From: Pleurotus djamor
Taxonomy: Eukaryota; Basidiomycota; Agaricomycetes; Agaricales; Pleurotaceae
NCBI GenBank assembly: GCA_029747585.1
Contig: JAPEVF010000133.1
Coordinates: 1-64,000, forward strand
Direction of reading: 5' to 3'
DNA: 64,000 nt
Position numbers and translations under genes: made by a program. The notes beneath the pieces are model-generated. The model saw only the letters and a list, made by a program, of their open reading frames with translations. It was not told the DNA's origin and did no database searches. Shown one piece after another: positions 24,579 through 36,931 of this stretch. Every line of letters begins with the position of its first letter. The first letter of the stretch is position 1.

Positions 24579-25547
24579 TGACAGAATTGGCGTTATCTTA
24601 TCTTCGTAGACACCGGGCGCTCTTGGGCGTTTAGTCCTGTAGGTCTGCTTCCCTCAAAACTTCATCAAAACACAAATTGCGCTCAAGCCCAGCTCCATCT
24701 TTACCGACTCAGTCGATACCACACAAAGTCCTGAGTATGAGTGACAAAACAATAATTATCCCAGTGTTTTGCCTTGTTTTTCCCGGTTTACTTCCGTCCA
24801 ACTTGCGTCCAGAGCACATTTAGAGCGGCGGGTTGGGTCACTTGGCAGCGGGACCGTGAATAAGGTGGGTTACGATCAAGTCATATTGTCATACTGGAAG
24901 CTTGATGATCATGCTCAAGCTTGTTATGCAGACCGGTATCCAAGGCCCGAGAGTTGCTCAGAAATCAATTGAACATGGTTTCGTATCATGTTTTGGAGAC
25001 CTCCTAGCGATGGCCAACGTCCCGCTCTGCTTGATGGTATCAGATCATCGGTGTGTGGATCATCAACTGTGGCTGAGATGCGTCGTCTGAATCCCGCTTT
25101 AAGACCAACCCTGTGCTACCTGTGGCGACCTCGAAGCAAGGACCTCATCAAACTGCGGTAAATGCGGTAAATCTAGCCTGATGTAAGTCCATCATCACCA
25201 ATCTCCGTAGTGAGTGCTGATGACACTTCATTTACAACCCACCCCGCTCTATGACACCTGTCGTCGTTGAACTTGAAAGTTTGGTAATAGCGTTGCCTGC
25301 GCGTCGTCGCGTCCATCTTCACCTCCATAAACACTTCCCCCATCTGGGAACATGCTGAACTGCTACCTGTCTCATCAGGAAAGCTTGCTTCACGAAACAC
25401 CGGCATCATTCATCTCTTTAGTTGGTCTAGTGTAAACAGCAAAAATATAACAAACCCTCTTCGTGGCGAATTGCGGCTAGCCTTTCTCACTCTACCATCC
25501 GAGCTCTCCCCCTTTTATCACTCTCATTCAATAAGGAGGCCCTCAAA
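24579..25547. other. Intergenic, nothing recognised
   Basis: Nearly 1 kb between two plus-strand genes. Only short unsupported open frames are present; the promoter of the DUF6533 gene should be at its right end. Confidence 0.35.
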
Positions 25548-27220
25548 ATGGAGCACCCATCCGCCGCTTTTGCTAAACTCCAATTAAGCACGGTGCGCGT
25601 ATGCCATCTCTGTGTCTCCATGCAAATTTCCTGATTCCCCGTTTGATTCGCTCCAGTATTTTCATGGTGCGCTAGTCTACTTTATCCTCCTGACGCCGAT
25701 GAAACTTACTCTCCCATTGCTCTCAGTCTCTGCAATCGCCCTTTTTGTGAGCAATCCTGTTCTCCTTAGCTCGAACCCGAGGTCTTAACAGGGATTACGC
25801 GAAAAGGTTTACGACTACTTCCTCACCCTTGACGACGAATTCACCTATGTGTGGCGTCGGCCCATCCGCGTAGGGCGTGTATTATATATCCTCAATCGGT
25901 ATCCCACATTCGTTGGATTGCTTTTCAGTCTTCGGAGTATGTCTCTTTGTTTGGAAAGTGAATTCCTTCCCGTTTACTCACGTATATCTGGCCTCTAGTT
26001 CGGATGTTGATAGGTCCTGCCAAGCGTCAGTGTGAACTTTTTGTCAACGGCACCACGGGTACGCTTCTTGGCCTTGAGCGTTCTTTTCTGTTCCCTGTAG
26101 CCGGCAACTCAATACGTACATGTGTTCAATCCAACAGGATTGTTTTTCTTTGGATATATTGTCGCAGAGCGTAGGTCCCCCTCTTCAGTGCAGTAGCCAT
26201 GGACATCCTCACCTCTTATTGACGCAGTTCTTATGCTGCTTCGCGTCTGGGCGCTTTGGGGACGCATGCAGCTTATGACAACTCTGCTCGCTGTTCTCTC
26301 AGTAGTACGGCTCATTATTTCAGCCGTGATCTACGTTGAGGTCGGTGACCCACTCAGTCAAGGTTAGTCTGTCCCAGGTCTGATGGGAGTAATCGCGTGC
26401 TAATGAACACAATGTGGCTTGCAAACCTAGCCGGAGCATCAAAAAACCCTCTTGTCCCAGGGTGTCCGCTCACCTCCGAACCAAAAATGGAGTTGATCCA
26501 GTATGCGATGGTCTGCGCGTATGAAACATGCAACAACGCAAAAAACTCACTCGTTCAGCTGACGGTGATGTCTTACTGTTGTTTCTCTTATGTTCTTAGT
26601 GATCTTATTTTTGATTTTGGCAAGATGCATTGGTCATACACAGCGAAGCCGCTCAGCTCTGTTTACGTCGTTTCTGCAAAATGGTACGGTGGTACTCGAA
26701 CTTTATGTGTCACAATCCAGAGTGCTAAAATCTCCGGCGGTGCATTTTAGGTGTATTCTACTTCCTGGCCGTCCTCGGTCAGTCGCGAGACTTCGCTTAT
26801 TATGGAAGTACTCTGCTGAAGTTGTGTTCATGCGACAGTTGTTTCAACCACGAATGTGGTCATGATATTGACCAAATTCGTTCGTGCCCATCTTCTAGAT
26901 TTCTTTCTATCGAGGTTTGTACTTACGGAGCCTTATCATCACAGGATGATGGCTTGGATATGATCACGTCGTAGGTCTTCGTCCTTTCCTTCAAACAGAT
27001 GAGTTCTGACATCACATATCTTAGACTACAGAGAGCATTGCAAGCGATCATCGTCGGGCGGATATTCCTCCAGCTTCGTAAAAGAAACAACGCCTCTGGG
27101 AGACCTTCATCTTGCGCACAACCGCAACACATGTCTCCCACAGCTGTAACAACCATTCGCTTTAGGCATTCTTCACACACGCCTGAGTACGTAGGCACTG
27201 TCGCTACTACTCTGTCCTGA
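25548..27220 (+). CDS. DUF6533 multi-pass membrane protein
   Basis: Membrane protein of the DUF6533 family, expanded in Agaricomycetes and of unknown function. The start MEHPSAAFAKLQLS is at 25548. The diagnostic N-terminal block is VYDYFLTLDDEFTYVWRRP followed by LYILNRYPTFVGLLFSL (near 25805-25935). The next exons add QYVHVFNPTGLFFFGYIVAE and MLLRVWALWGRMQLMTTLLA, a helix normal for this family, and RLIISAVIYVEV. Later hydrophobic exons include FLVILFLILARCIGHTQ and MILTKFVRAHLLDFFLSR. The last exon reads LQRALQAIIVGRIFLQLRKR, resembling the usual cytosolic tail, and stops at TGA 27218-27220. Around ten exons. Exon joins in the middle (26360-26760) are unsure. Confidence 0.75.
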
Positions 27221-27389
27221 CTCTTAGAGTCAATAATCAATGACCCCAAGAGCCATTAGCCAAAACCGCGTGTCCATTTTCAGGCAAAACCAGCGGCGGT
27301 TCTACCAAGGACCGGAGAGAAAGTCATGCATCTAACTACACTGCCTACGGGGCATCGATACGTCTAGAATGGGAGAACTTAGGAACACA

Positions 27390-27620
27390 TGCACATCCCT
27401 TCACCGGTACGAAGTCGCCATTGCCCTTGATTCGGCGTAGATAATTCGAGATTGCTAAGTTGCTTCCATAACCCTGGCTTGACCTTCGTCTATTAATGAA
27501 TGGAGGGATTCGACGTGACCATCACCCCGAGGACTTGATATGCCGCTTCAAATCCGTGCGCGTCGTGAATTTTGAATTGCGTGAGGGGGCGAAGGGTCTG
27601 GTATCATGATGCATAATGGG
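27390..27620 (-). pseudogene. Relic of a C2H2 zinc-finger gene
   Basis: The minus strand reads FTTRTDLKRHIKSSG and, after a frameshift, LAISNYLRRIKGNGDFVPVK. These match TTYSDLKRHIRG and EAIANYLRQIMENGDLVPVK of the zinc-finger gene at 48588-49713, in the same order and spacing. The first Cys pair of the finger is not recognisable and the frame is broken, so I call it a decayed partial copy. Confidence 0.6.
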
Positions 27621-27809
27621 CGATGCTCCCAATCTGCGTTTAGTCTACCTGTCCTCACAGCTTCAACATCGCCCACCACAGCGAACACATTCTCCAGCCC
27701 TCCAGCGTCACTATCGTCGAGGTATACAGGTGTGCATGCGCAATGGGATCACCACACTAGAGTATACTGCCACGAAACTCAGCAGAATGAATACTCCAGA
27801 GCAACGAAG

Positions 27810-28003
27810 ACCTGACGGCGCCCGAAGTGACGATGCATCTCCAACGTTGAACTAGCATTACGTAGGATCATCCGCCCCTCGCCCGCCAAAAGAGGCGGAG
27901 GTCGAAAACCTGACCACGCCCGAACCATGCATCTCCTACGTTGAACTAGTACTACGTGGGATTGTCTGCCCCCTCGCCCGCCAATAGAGAGGAAAGTCAA
28001 AAT
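27810..28003. repeat. Degenerate tandem repeat, two units of about 97 bp
   Basis: Both units contain ACCTGAC, ATGCATCTCC, ACGTTGAACTAG and CCTCGCCCGCCAA in the same order (27810-27907, then 27908-28003). They differ by substitutions and a small gap. Confidence 0.7.
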
Positions 28004-30933
28004 CCATTCGTCCAGAGATTGGGTGGGGGGCGATAAGGGACAACACTGGAAGTTTGAAAGCGGAACTTTCAAAGTGTCGAAGGCGAGCGAAGCCTCTTCA
28101 GGTGGGAGGAGAAAGGATGATCGAGCGCTCGAGGTCATAGTAGGGGAGAGAGCAAAAAGGGAGTTGGTTTCGATGGCAGCTCGATGTTCATCATTGAACG
28201 TTGAACGGCCAGCTTGACTCTGATAGGATGATAACCCAACGCCGACATCGCTACACTGCATTCAACATTCAACATTCAACATTGGCGTCGAGCCATTCAG
28301 CGATAGCGAGACCAACACGCAGTACAGCATGAAAAAGGTCTGGAAATCTGAGAAAAAGATTCAAGAGATCAAGAAGGGCGAGTCGAGAGCCATGATGATA
28401 ACGTACTTCAGGCCGTATTTTTACCAGGGAACCCACCCCATGCCTGCGGCCCAATCTACGGCGATTTCAAGGTTCCTGGCAGAAAGCAAGGACAATGCAC
28501 GGAGCCATTCTTCAGAGAATGTCCTTGCAACAAGCGAGATTGGCTCTGCTATGACAGGCGAACGGAGAAAGCCATCGAACGGGATGATCATTGACATTGA
28601 GCAAACGCGCAACGTCTACAGCGTCTGTGATCAAATCACTGATCGGTTTCAACATCGACGCGAGGGGTCGCGGAGGATATACGAGCATAGACTCCAGAGA
28701 GTGTATGCGTGCTGGAGAATGCGTCGCTTGAAAGTTTGTGTTCCGAGTCTTCGTTGGCCACCATCCAACATGCGCCGACATTATCAGCACCCACGACCGC
28801 ATGCGACAACTCTTCCTCTAGAGTATCCTGTTTCCTCTCCACCACACCCACAGCCGTCTATCTCATAAGTCCTACATCCACGCCATCCTAGCTTGTCCTC
28901 TCCCTCTTTTTCTGCATCTTCGGGCTGAAGAAGTCCTCTGACCTCTGTAGTGCAGTGGGGTTTTCACGCTACGCCGTACGAATGGCGATTTCGAAGGGCT
29001 GGCCGATGGTCATGGCAAGGAGCAAGGTGACAAGAGACATGGGAAAGCAGGGGGAAAGGAGGCGCCATGGATATCATGAAAGCATGTTGCGTCCATGGCG
29101 TTCAATGGTTCATTATTGACTTCGATAGGCAAAACACTCAGAAGACTTGATCGCGTGTGTAAGAGTCGATGTGCTGGGCTGAGAGCCACAGACGGAGAGG
29201 ACCCTGGGGGTTAAAGGTCTTGGTGATGCTCGAAGCCTAAAGAGGGGGGGTGCATGGCCTCATCGTGGACGTCTCGGACGTGCAGGGCAGACTACGGCGG
29301 GGAGTAACCTCACCATCGCCCCAAGCCATTGAGTACGTGTCCTCGTTTCCTTCCTCCTCTCGAACACTTCACCAGCGCTTCCTGCTGAGCAAGCCCACCT
29401 GCGTATTCCCAGTTCCCGTTGCTGTCCCAACGCCATCTCTACTCTTGATGTGGGTAAGCCCTTCTGGTCGCTGCCTTGTGTAGGGTGTAGGGGTATAGGG
29501 CTACGTTTTCATGGTACTCGAAGGAGCAGTTGGAAGTGGGAGGGTTCAATATTGGGGCTTGTTCGAAAAGGTGTGCGAATATTGTATGGTGCAACGCGGA
29601 TTGGTGAATGACGTTTGGTTTGGTTGGCCGGTTCTCACTAGGGAAGAGTCGAGACGGGGAAGATGGAGGAGGCTGAGGCGGGCCATGCACGCGAGAAAGC
29701 GTCGAATTCGTGATTTGTGCGAATGACGAATACTTGGGGCAGCGAAATTGTGTCATGATGATCCAGAGCGGGTAGGTCTGAATCTGAAGTTCTTTTTGCC
29801 CGCGGCTCCCATGGTTCGGCCACGGATATACCAGATTTAATGCCAGTGCTTGCTTGAGCAACGCTTGTTGGTGCTCGGCGCTCACAAGACGGTCGATACT
29901 ACGATTCCGAACTAAAGACATAAGAGACATGAAGCAAAGAGAGACGCAAATGCAAACGAAGCTGACCTTAGTACATCCTACATCGTCATAATTAGCCAGA
30001 ACTTTCAACTTCCCTTCGTCCCCAAAGTCGAAAGACTTGGACGCATTGTCGGAGGTGATTCTGATTTTCATGTCTTGATCTAACAGTCTAACAGGAGAGC
30101 AAAGAGATAAGAGCAAAGGAAACGGATATAGACAGACGGAGAGCCCGTCAAAACGAGAATGGGACTGACCTGAATCAGTAAACCAGCGTCCTTGACACTA
30201 TCTATCTCAGCCCATCTGCGCGCCTGACATTTTCTCCGAGAACCTAAGTGCCATAGCCACAGCCAATGGTGATTGCGTCGTCCCGCCGTCCCGTAGGTAC
30301 GCATAGCAGCGATAGAGGTCGCCTACAGGCCAAAGAAACTGGAAGCTGAAAGCCTGATGAAGCGGCGAAGCCGTGAAGCGTGGGGAGCTCGGATATTGTT
30401 TGCGCTAGAACTTCTTAGTAGAACGTGAAGTCTAAGCTGTTCATGTGCACTATTGATGTAGTAGAGCGCGTTAAACAAAAACGATGCAATTTGAAGGAAG
30501 AAATGCGAGAGACGACGAACAAGAAGTGGTTCGATCCGAGGAAAAGAGAGCTTTCGGCGCTCCGCGGGCTTTCAGGATTACCGGAGCAACACGATCACCT
30601 GACCTGTCAAAGTGTGGTGGCGTATCGTCGGCGGGAGATACGCGGTTGGTTTCAGTGCTTTTGTGGACAGTTTTGCGTGGTGATCGATGAGTCAGCAGGC
30701 TTAGCTTTTGTCCGTCGTCTCCACCGACCCGAGTTCATTGTCTGTCATGACAACCACCGTGTTGGGCTTTTGTCCCACTGACTCGAGTTCATCGTGTGGC
30801 ACAGTGACCACCATGGCTATTGCTCGCCACCCAATTCTATATAAATCTCGTCTACTTCCTCTGCCTGGATCCCTCGTTCAACTCCAACGGTCATCACCTT
30901 CATCATTGCCAACTCCTCACCTTTACCATCACC
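28004..30933. other. Gene-poor region, no gene supported
   Basis: Nearly 3 kb without a gene I can defend. A short CATTCAA triple repeat sits at 28259-28279. On the minus strand at 29950-30300, two stretches with intron-like edges (EIDSVKDAGLLIQ and MKIRITSDNASKSFDFGDEG) might be exons of an unknown gene, but the phases do not join cleanly. Just before 30830, CCCGAGTTCATTGT (30728) is echoed by CTCGAGTTCATCGT (30782). Confidence 0.4.
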
Positions 30934-31807
30934 ATGGTCAACGTCACTGGAAGTAACGGTCAAGACCCCGGAAATGGTATGACACCACTTGCTGCTCACG
31001 CTGCACACTCTCACCACCCTTTCTTTCAGTTCCTCCTGATGACATTCTTCGTGATACACTCCATGGCTATGCCAGAGAGAACTTGACACTGGAGATTCGT
31101 CTTGAGCGTCTTATCTCTGACCTTGGTTATTATATTAAGTGAGTACTCTTCCAAGCTGCTCATCCTTTCTCGATACTGATGTACATGATTTTATTAGGCG
31201 AACCAAGCTTAGTCAACTCAACAAGAAATTCGGTGTTCCTAGTGTTCGGAAGCCCCCCAACCGACCCATGGCAACGACCCTGATTCTTGCCAAAATGGCC
31301 GAGGATCCCCAGCAACTCAACGGACCCAACGCAGTGAAGACGTTCCTATCCCTCGACGGTGTTGCCATCCCTCGGTGAGTTCAGGCTGACGAAATATGTG
31401 CTTCGTAAGTGTTCCTCATATGCCAATTAATAGGAGCACGGTGCGCGAAGTCATGCATGACAACGCTCCCGAGGGTGCCGCGCTTCGCCAACCTGGCGGT
31501 CGTAACAAGATTCAGCGCAAAAACCTTGTTTCGTATGGTGTCTTCCAAGAAGTGAATATGGATGGCCACGAGAAGCTCGGGCGCGCTGCCCTTCGCATGG
31601 GGCCAGTTGGAATTGACATCTATGGATGCAGGGACAAATGCACCGGCCTTATTGCGCGATTGGTTGTAGTTCCGAATGCCAGGAAAGCGACTACGATTGG
31701 TCACTTTTACTTGGACTTCATAGAAGAGTACGGTGGTATGTATCTGATGCAACCTAGTCTTGTCTCTCTCCGTCCTAAAAATTTGTACATGTTTGTTGCG
31801 AGGTAGT
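30934..31807 (+). pseudogene. Integrase-type transposase, 3'-truncated
   Basis: The start MVNVTGSNGQDPG at 30934 splices through three short introns to ISDLGYYIKRTKLSQLNKKF, a repeated-helix DNA-binding type N-terminus. It continues with LDGVAIPRSTVREVMHDN, KIQRKNLVSYGVFQEVNMDG and IDIYGCRDKCTGLIARLVVV. This order matches the integrase-core (DDE) proteins common in basidiomycete genomes. VNMDGHEKL would carry the first catalytic Asp. The frame ends just after FYLDFIEEYGG, at about 31740-31807, where an N and then a 12-G run begin. The second Asp (usually TDxGSE) and the Glu are therefore absent. Either the gene is truncated or the assembly is wrong here. Confidence 0.7.
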
Positions 31808-32431
31808 NGATTTCGAGTAACTGGGGGGGGGGGGTAAAATCCAATTTTATGGCGGATGAAACAGCGGCTGGGCAGTATCAGAGACGGGATGTGTGCCATT
31901 GAACAGCAGGGTAGAGCATAGCTCCAAGGTCGGAGCCGCGCGTCTATCCCACTGCTTCCTAATGAGCACAAGACCGTGGAACGACGACGATGGAGAGGAG
32001 AGGGAGAGAGCCAAGCGAAACAAATCAACAACGGAAGCAAATTGTTTATTTGTACATGATGATGCTATGCGGAGCCCGAATCACATGGTATAGGGGGGAA
32101 GAACGCTGATGTGTGAAGGAGTCAGAGATTGATGGCGTCGAACTATTACAGGTGCATAGGGCGCAGGAAAATGCAAACTAGATACAATGAGATGGCATCA
32201 CGAGCTAGGCCACCAAACATCAAGAGATACAAAGTAGATGCAACCATGGTAATCAAAATAAATCGGTGGCGTTAGCACCCGTACGCGCCTCAAACTAGAA
32301 CGGTAGAAAAATGAGTGGGGGCACGTCGGGGAAAAAGATACAGACCTGGCATATATCAAGAAGAAATCGCAAATTGACTGATTGGGCTTTCGTACGCTTG
32401 ACCCCAGAAACGTCAAGGAAGACTGATGAGT
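31808..32431. other. Spacer with N and poly-G
   Basis: It begins with an N (31808) and a G12 run (from about 31822), a likely misassembly or collapsed join. No coding frame continues the transposase. The rest shows nothing recognisable. Confidence 0.5.
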
Positions 32432-33363
32432 TCAGAAGTTGCCGGTGAGTATCATAAAAATGCGCAAGAGTTCCGGACGCGCTGCCGAGGTGGGGTAACA
32501 GATTGTTGTGCCATCGTAGGCTAAGATCCGCTCTATAGAGGGTTGGTCATCTACAAGGACGCAGAGGAGTGATACGAACATACCCAATAAGTTCCATCTC
32601 TTTTGTCCCCGGAGCCCAAGCAACATTCCAGAAGGCGGCAAATTCTTTGGTGATATCTGTGATGGATTGACTGGTCAGATGGACGGCGCTGCCAAAGGAG
32701 GAACAGCGCACCAGATAGGAACGTACGCGCCGGGAAGGGTCGCGAGATATTTCCAAGACGCATACTCTGTTTCCCACCAACGTAAAATGACGCGTTGACC
32801 AAGATGGTCCGTTCCCTGTCGCATTTGTTTAACCAAGCTAGGCCGATAGGTGCTTATACTTAGCACTCACTTCTTCGGGCTCAAGTTGAGTGGGTAGGTG
32901 GTCGACAACTTCTGGGAAGAATGCATTCGAGCGCTGTACGCGTCAGCTCGGGATAACTTTGCTGTAGTGACAATCTGTTGGAGAACGTGGGGATCTTGCT
33001 GGACTGAATATTGGTGAGAACCTATGTGTATGCATGAGATGCGGTGGCTTACGTTTCAACGAACAATCCTCGCACTTGGATTCATCAATAAGGTGTGGAC
33101 TGACGTTACCACAGTACAGGCAATATGGTAGACGCTGCGGACAAGTGTCAGATACGATACCTGGAAGACTGAGGTAGTAGACTCACCGCTCGCCGGGCCC
33201 GCTCCTCAGGATCGTGAGCCACTGAGTACAGCATCTGACATCGTTGACAAAGGCCTGGGCTAGCCTTGAACTCGTATTCAGTCGCGCAGCCCTCGCCGAT
33301 TCGGGTACCTATACACCACTGAGGCGGCGCAGGTGATTTGAGAAGACAGTAGTGAGGAGACAT
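32432..33363 (-). CDS. Hypothetical protein with three CxxC-type Cys clusters
   Basis: Start MSPHYCLLKSPAPPQWC at 33363. The first exon ends ERARRA; a roughly 50-nt intron joins RLPYCLYCGNVSPHLIDES. The Cys pattern is WCIGTRIGEGC, GLCQRCQM, YCLYCGN and CEDCS, like a double zinc ribbon. Downstream frames give QQIVTTAKLSRADAYSARM, then RVCVLEISRDPSRRVRSYLV and finally QPSIERILAYDGTTICYPT ending ILTGNF at 32432. The joins after about 32880 do not keep phase in my reading, so the 3' half could be wrong or mutated. I do not recognise the family. It lies head to head with the truncated FunK1 gene. Confidence 0.45.
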
Positions 33364-33680
33364 GAGAGGACATGTCGCAGTGGCGACGAATAAATACAAA
33401 GGCGGAGTGGCATTGGCGTTGGTCACAAAAACAAAACGCGTCACGCGTGACTTGTCTCAGAATTCAACCGCGTATCATCCGCCGACCTTAGTGGCGGACT
33501 TCAAATCGGTCCAGACATTCAGTGCACTACGACCACAAGCCACATCGGTGAGTTTTATCAGCTCCCACCCTACCTGAAATTGAAGTCATCAGCGCTAAAC
33601 AAGTCCCAGTTGAGTTCTCTACCCCACTAAATCGCCTAGAGCCCTTGCCGTTGGTTTCCTTCAGTCGTAACTCGTGATTC

Positions 33681-35336
33681 GTGAACATTCAAGAAATGGA
33701 GTGCAAGCCTAAAGAAATTGTGCCCGTGCTGAAGGACTTGTCAACAGCTTCCGAGTTTTACCTCGCTACGCCACCTTATGTTGATGTTCACGCAAAGTCA
33801 CGCATCGTGCTCGGAACATCCAGCGACCCTTTGTACAAATGCCCTACCGTGGTTACCTTGTTTGAGGTCATGTACGACGTCTTGGAAGGTTAGCCCACCC
33901 TGCTTCCCGTTCCCTTCCATTCCCTTTGTTCTTTTGTTTCTCCCTCACTCACCGACGCTGACTCTACCTCCTCTAAACTAGCTCATCGTTTCCTTGTTGA
34001 CAAGAGCCAGCAAGCTCGGACACTTCATCGGGATATCCGCACCGGGTATACCTTGATCGACTCAAACCCCAATCACACTCACAAAAGGCAGCCTTACGAG
34101 ATTATTGGTGACGATCGTCCGAAATATATCAATCAAGTTCTTGCCAAGTACGTGTCTGTCTTCGAGCAGAATATACATCTCGTGCTATGAGATCTCCACT
34201 GATTCCTGGCCTTCAGAAATGGAATGAATCCCCCCGAGAACAACACCCTCGCACTTATCATCGATCTTGACATTGCCAACAATGACTCGGCACAAATCTA
34301 CGAACGAACGGTACGCCCCCATCTTGCCTTGACATCTTAACATGACGAGCACCCACTAACTCACGGTCCGTTTGCTCATCCTTTCTCACAGGAAACACCT
34401 ATATACGCCGCCCGCTCACTCACCCTCCGCCGCATCCTCTTCGAAAACACGCACCCCACGTGCATGCCCAACCTCCCAGATAACCTTCGGGCCCTTTACC
34501 TCTCCGCCTACCAAACTCAACTCCTCAACGATCCCTTGCGTACCTTAAACGACATTCCAGGCACTATGCAGCGTCACGGAACGGTCTTCGATCATGAGAA
34601 ATATGAAGCGTACTGCGCAGACGAAAATGAGTGTTCACGCGTACGTGTAGCGTCAGAGGACTTTGAAAACATTAAACACCATCCTCGATATGCCGCCGAA
34701 TCAGTTTTCTGGTGTTTTCTCGTGGCGCTCCTCCAAGCGGTTCCTCAGCATAAGGATGCGGCGGGGAAGGAGGATGTGAATTATGGTCGGTTCGAGAAGA
34801 TCTGGAAATTGCTTGATACGCACCAAGCCACCACCAATGATGATGACGACGACGACATGCTGCTCGATCCCACACTCCCGATATTCACCCCCCTTCCCTG
34901 GGCTAAAATCCTCCATCACGACCTATCGTTCGTCGTCCCTGTCGTTAAAGAGTTAACCGCACAGGTGCGACCGGAATATGCGTTGCTCACTCCAGAACCG
35001 AGTGTATGTCATTTACATGAGGCGATGCAGAGGATTTTGGTTAAGTATGTGTGGATGTTCCGGGAGGAAGGACAGGATGTGAGTTTGGGTGGTAGCTGGA
35101 GGTCATGGCGGGAGGATGGTGACGATGGATCGGGGTGCGAGCCAAACAAGAGAAAGAAAGCGAGCGGCCGTAACGATGGATCGGGGTGCGAGCCAAACAA
35201 GAGAAAGAAAGCGAGCGGCCGTAACGAATACGGCTCCTCCAACCGGCCCACCCGTCGAGGCACGATCTCTGACTACAGCAAATTCTATACGGGAGAAGCG
35301 ACCCGCGGAGGATATGGATACACCCGACATGTCTAA
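33681..35336 (+). pseudogene. FunK1-type protein kinase, N-terminally truncated
   Basis: Only the C-terminal half of a fungal-type (FunK1) kinase is present. The first exon holds TPPYVDVHAKSRIVLG and ends VMYDVLE, aligning with about residue 400 of the complete copy on the opposite strand and sharing its intron position. No N-lobe precedes it. The catalytic loop is LHRDIRTGYTL: HRD is kept but the Asn expected five residues after the Asp is lost. The metal-binding motif is IIDLDIAN. A long C-lobe follows (CMPNLPDNLRALYLSAYQ, ESVFWCFLVALLQAVPQ, LHEAMQRILVKYVWMF). The tail has two copies of a KRKK nuclear-localisation-like segment. It may be expressed as a pseudokinase or be a decaying fragment. 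Confidence 0.7.
35124..35225. repeat. Perfect 51-bp tandem duplication in FunK1 tail
   Basis: Two identical 51-bp units (35124-35174 and 35175-35225) encode 17 residues each, including PNKRKKASGRN. The length keeps the frame. Complete identity suggests a recent slippage or duplication. Confidence 0.95.
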
Positions 35337-36931
35337 CGAGAAAAGTAAGTACATCCTTCGTTGAACTTGATCAGNTTTTTTTTTATGTTGATCTAGTGCT
35401 CCAACAGGACACTGCATTTAACCACCTTTTATCTGTAGTACGGCGTAACTTGAAAACTTTGCGTCGTTTGCGTCATTGTCTCCCAATCCCATCATCCCTC
35501 GTCACCTACAGGTTCCTTCAAGTCCGATCTGAGGGGTACACAGTTACAACGGATGGGTGGCCGCACAGTGCAGAGCGGTGGCAAGCGTAAGAGGACGGAA
35601 ACCACGCCGATACGGGTGGTTACTACCTGCTTGGGACGTAACCTGCGGAAGTGGGAAGTTAGCGTTTTGGTTTTAAACGTTCGTATAAGTAGATCTCAAG
35701 ATCTTGAGATCCATCTCCATGATCGATGATCGAAGCCTCGATCAAATTCAAAAGTTGAGCCATTCCGTTCCGGGCGGAAGGGAGCATGCAATGACCAGTT
35801 CCGGGATTCTGTGCGGGACAGACGCGAAGGCGAAGAGGTATGAGGAGAGGAACTTAAGGATACCACCAGCACCTTGATCATCCCAAATATACGCGCTTTC
35901 AGTATTCAGGGATAGGCGCAAAACGGAGGCCAGGACGAGGGCGATGAAACCGAGTAGAGTGCGTCGAGGCCGTGAGGATACTGTGTGTGAGCAGGGAAGA
36001 GAAACATATGAGGTTGAACAAGCATAAGCAGGTTGATCAATCGAGAGTAGTAACATTCAGAAGGACTATTCGAACTTCGAAATACAAATACTCTATACCC
36101 AGATAGACAACTGTGAATAAACGAAAACTTGAAGAAGGATAGTGAGCAGCCTGAATTGCAAAAGGTATGCGCCTTCGACAGAATCTACCGAGTCCAAGGA
36201 CTAGCTATAATATACCCACCTCGTAGCTAGTAGGATTATACGGGATAGAGGCGATCGAGGTCAGGTAAGGCTAGCGGCGTCAAGGAATCGGGAAACATGC
36301 AACATTAGAGGGGATGTACACAACGGGTGTGCGTATGCAGAGGGTCGGGTTGATAACTAGAATGCCCAATGGGTAAGGAAGAAGCGAAGAGCGCAAGATT
36401 AGCGGTAAGCAGACGAAGGAGGGTAAGAATAAGGAGGGAAGAGGTGGAGGAGGGAGACAAGGGAAAGGATTTAGTCGATGCCGTGAGAATGTTTTCAGGG
36501 AGGGAAGAGGTAGGGAGGGAGGAACGTATGAATAAACCTGAGCACTAGAACGGGCAAGAGGAAACGTTTGAATCTTCCAACGATGAAGGATACCAAACAT
36601 TCAGTCGGAGTGGGTGACTGGTGCAAGGTAGGTACTAAGTGAACGGGAGAGTTAGATGATTCATAGGGTGAGAGTCTTTCTACTCACGGTCAAGCAAAGG
36701 GGAACCTGTAATGGCAGCGACGTCTTCATTTTATGAACCACAACCAAATATAGGCAAAAAGAAGGTTACAACCAGAAACTTTGGGCAGCCCAGCGCTCAC
36801 GATGAAAGTAGAGCCACCATGACTATGAAGCGAGTTTTTAAAGTGCTATTCGAGAGAAAGGTATACATGGGGACGAAATTGAGTAGGGCGAGAAAAGAGT
36901 GCATCCACGGCAGAGATATATATCAGAGAAA
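35337..36931. other. Intergenic between tail-to-tail FunK1 genes
   Basis: This 1.6-kb interval contains an N at 35375 before a T9 run and a possible extra 3' exon of the truncated kinase near 35404-35590. It also contains a short dispersed repeat (35860-35975, listed separately) and purine-rich DNA around 36360-36540. No gene is supported. Confidence 0.4.
35860..35975. repeat. Dispersed repeat, copy 1
   Basis: Strong match to 40563-40690: both contain ATCATCCCAAATATACGCGC, CAGTATTCAGGGA, ACGGAGGCCA and CCGAGTAGAG in order. The second copy carries about 30 extra bases in the middle. Confidence 0.85.

Noticed and set aside
28329..28868. 179-codon plus-strand frame
   Set aside because: Basic low-complexity content without motifs, and overlapping minus-strand frames of similar length.
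31381..32040. 219-codon minus-strand frame
   Set aside because: Shadow of the integrase-type gene; it spans the N and the poly-G run (read as C on this strand).
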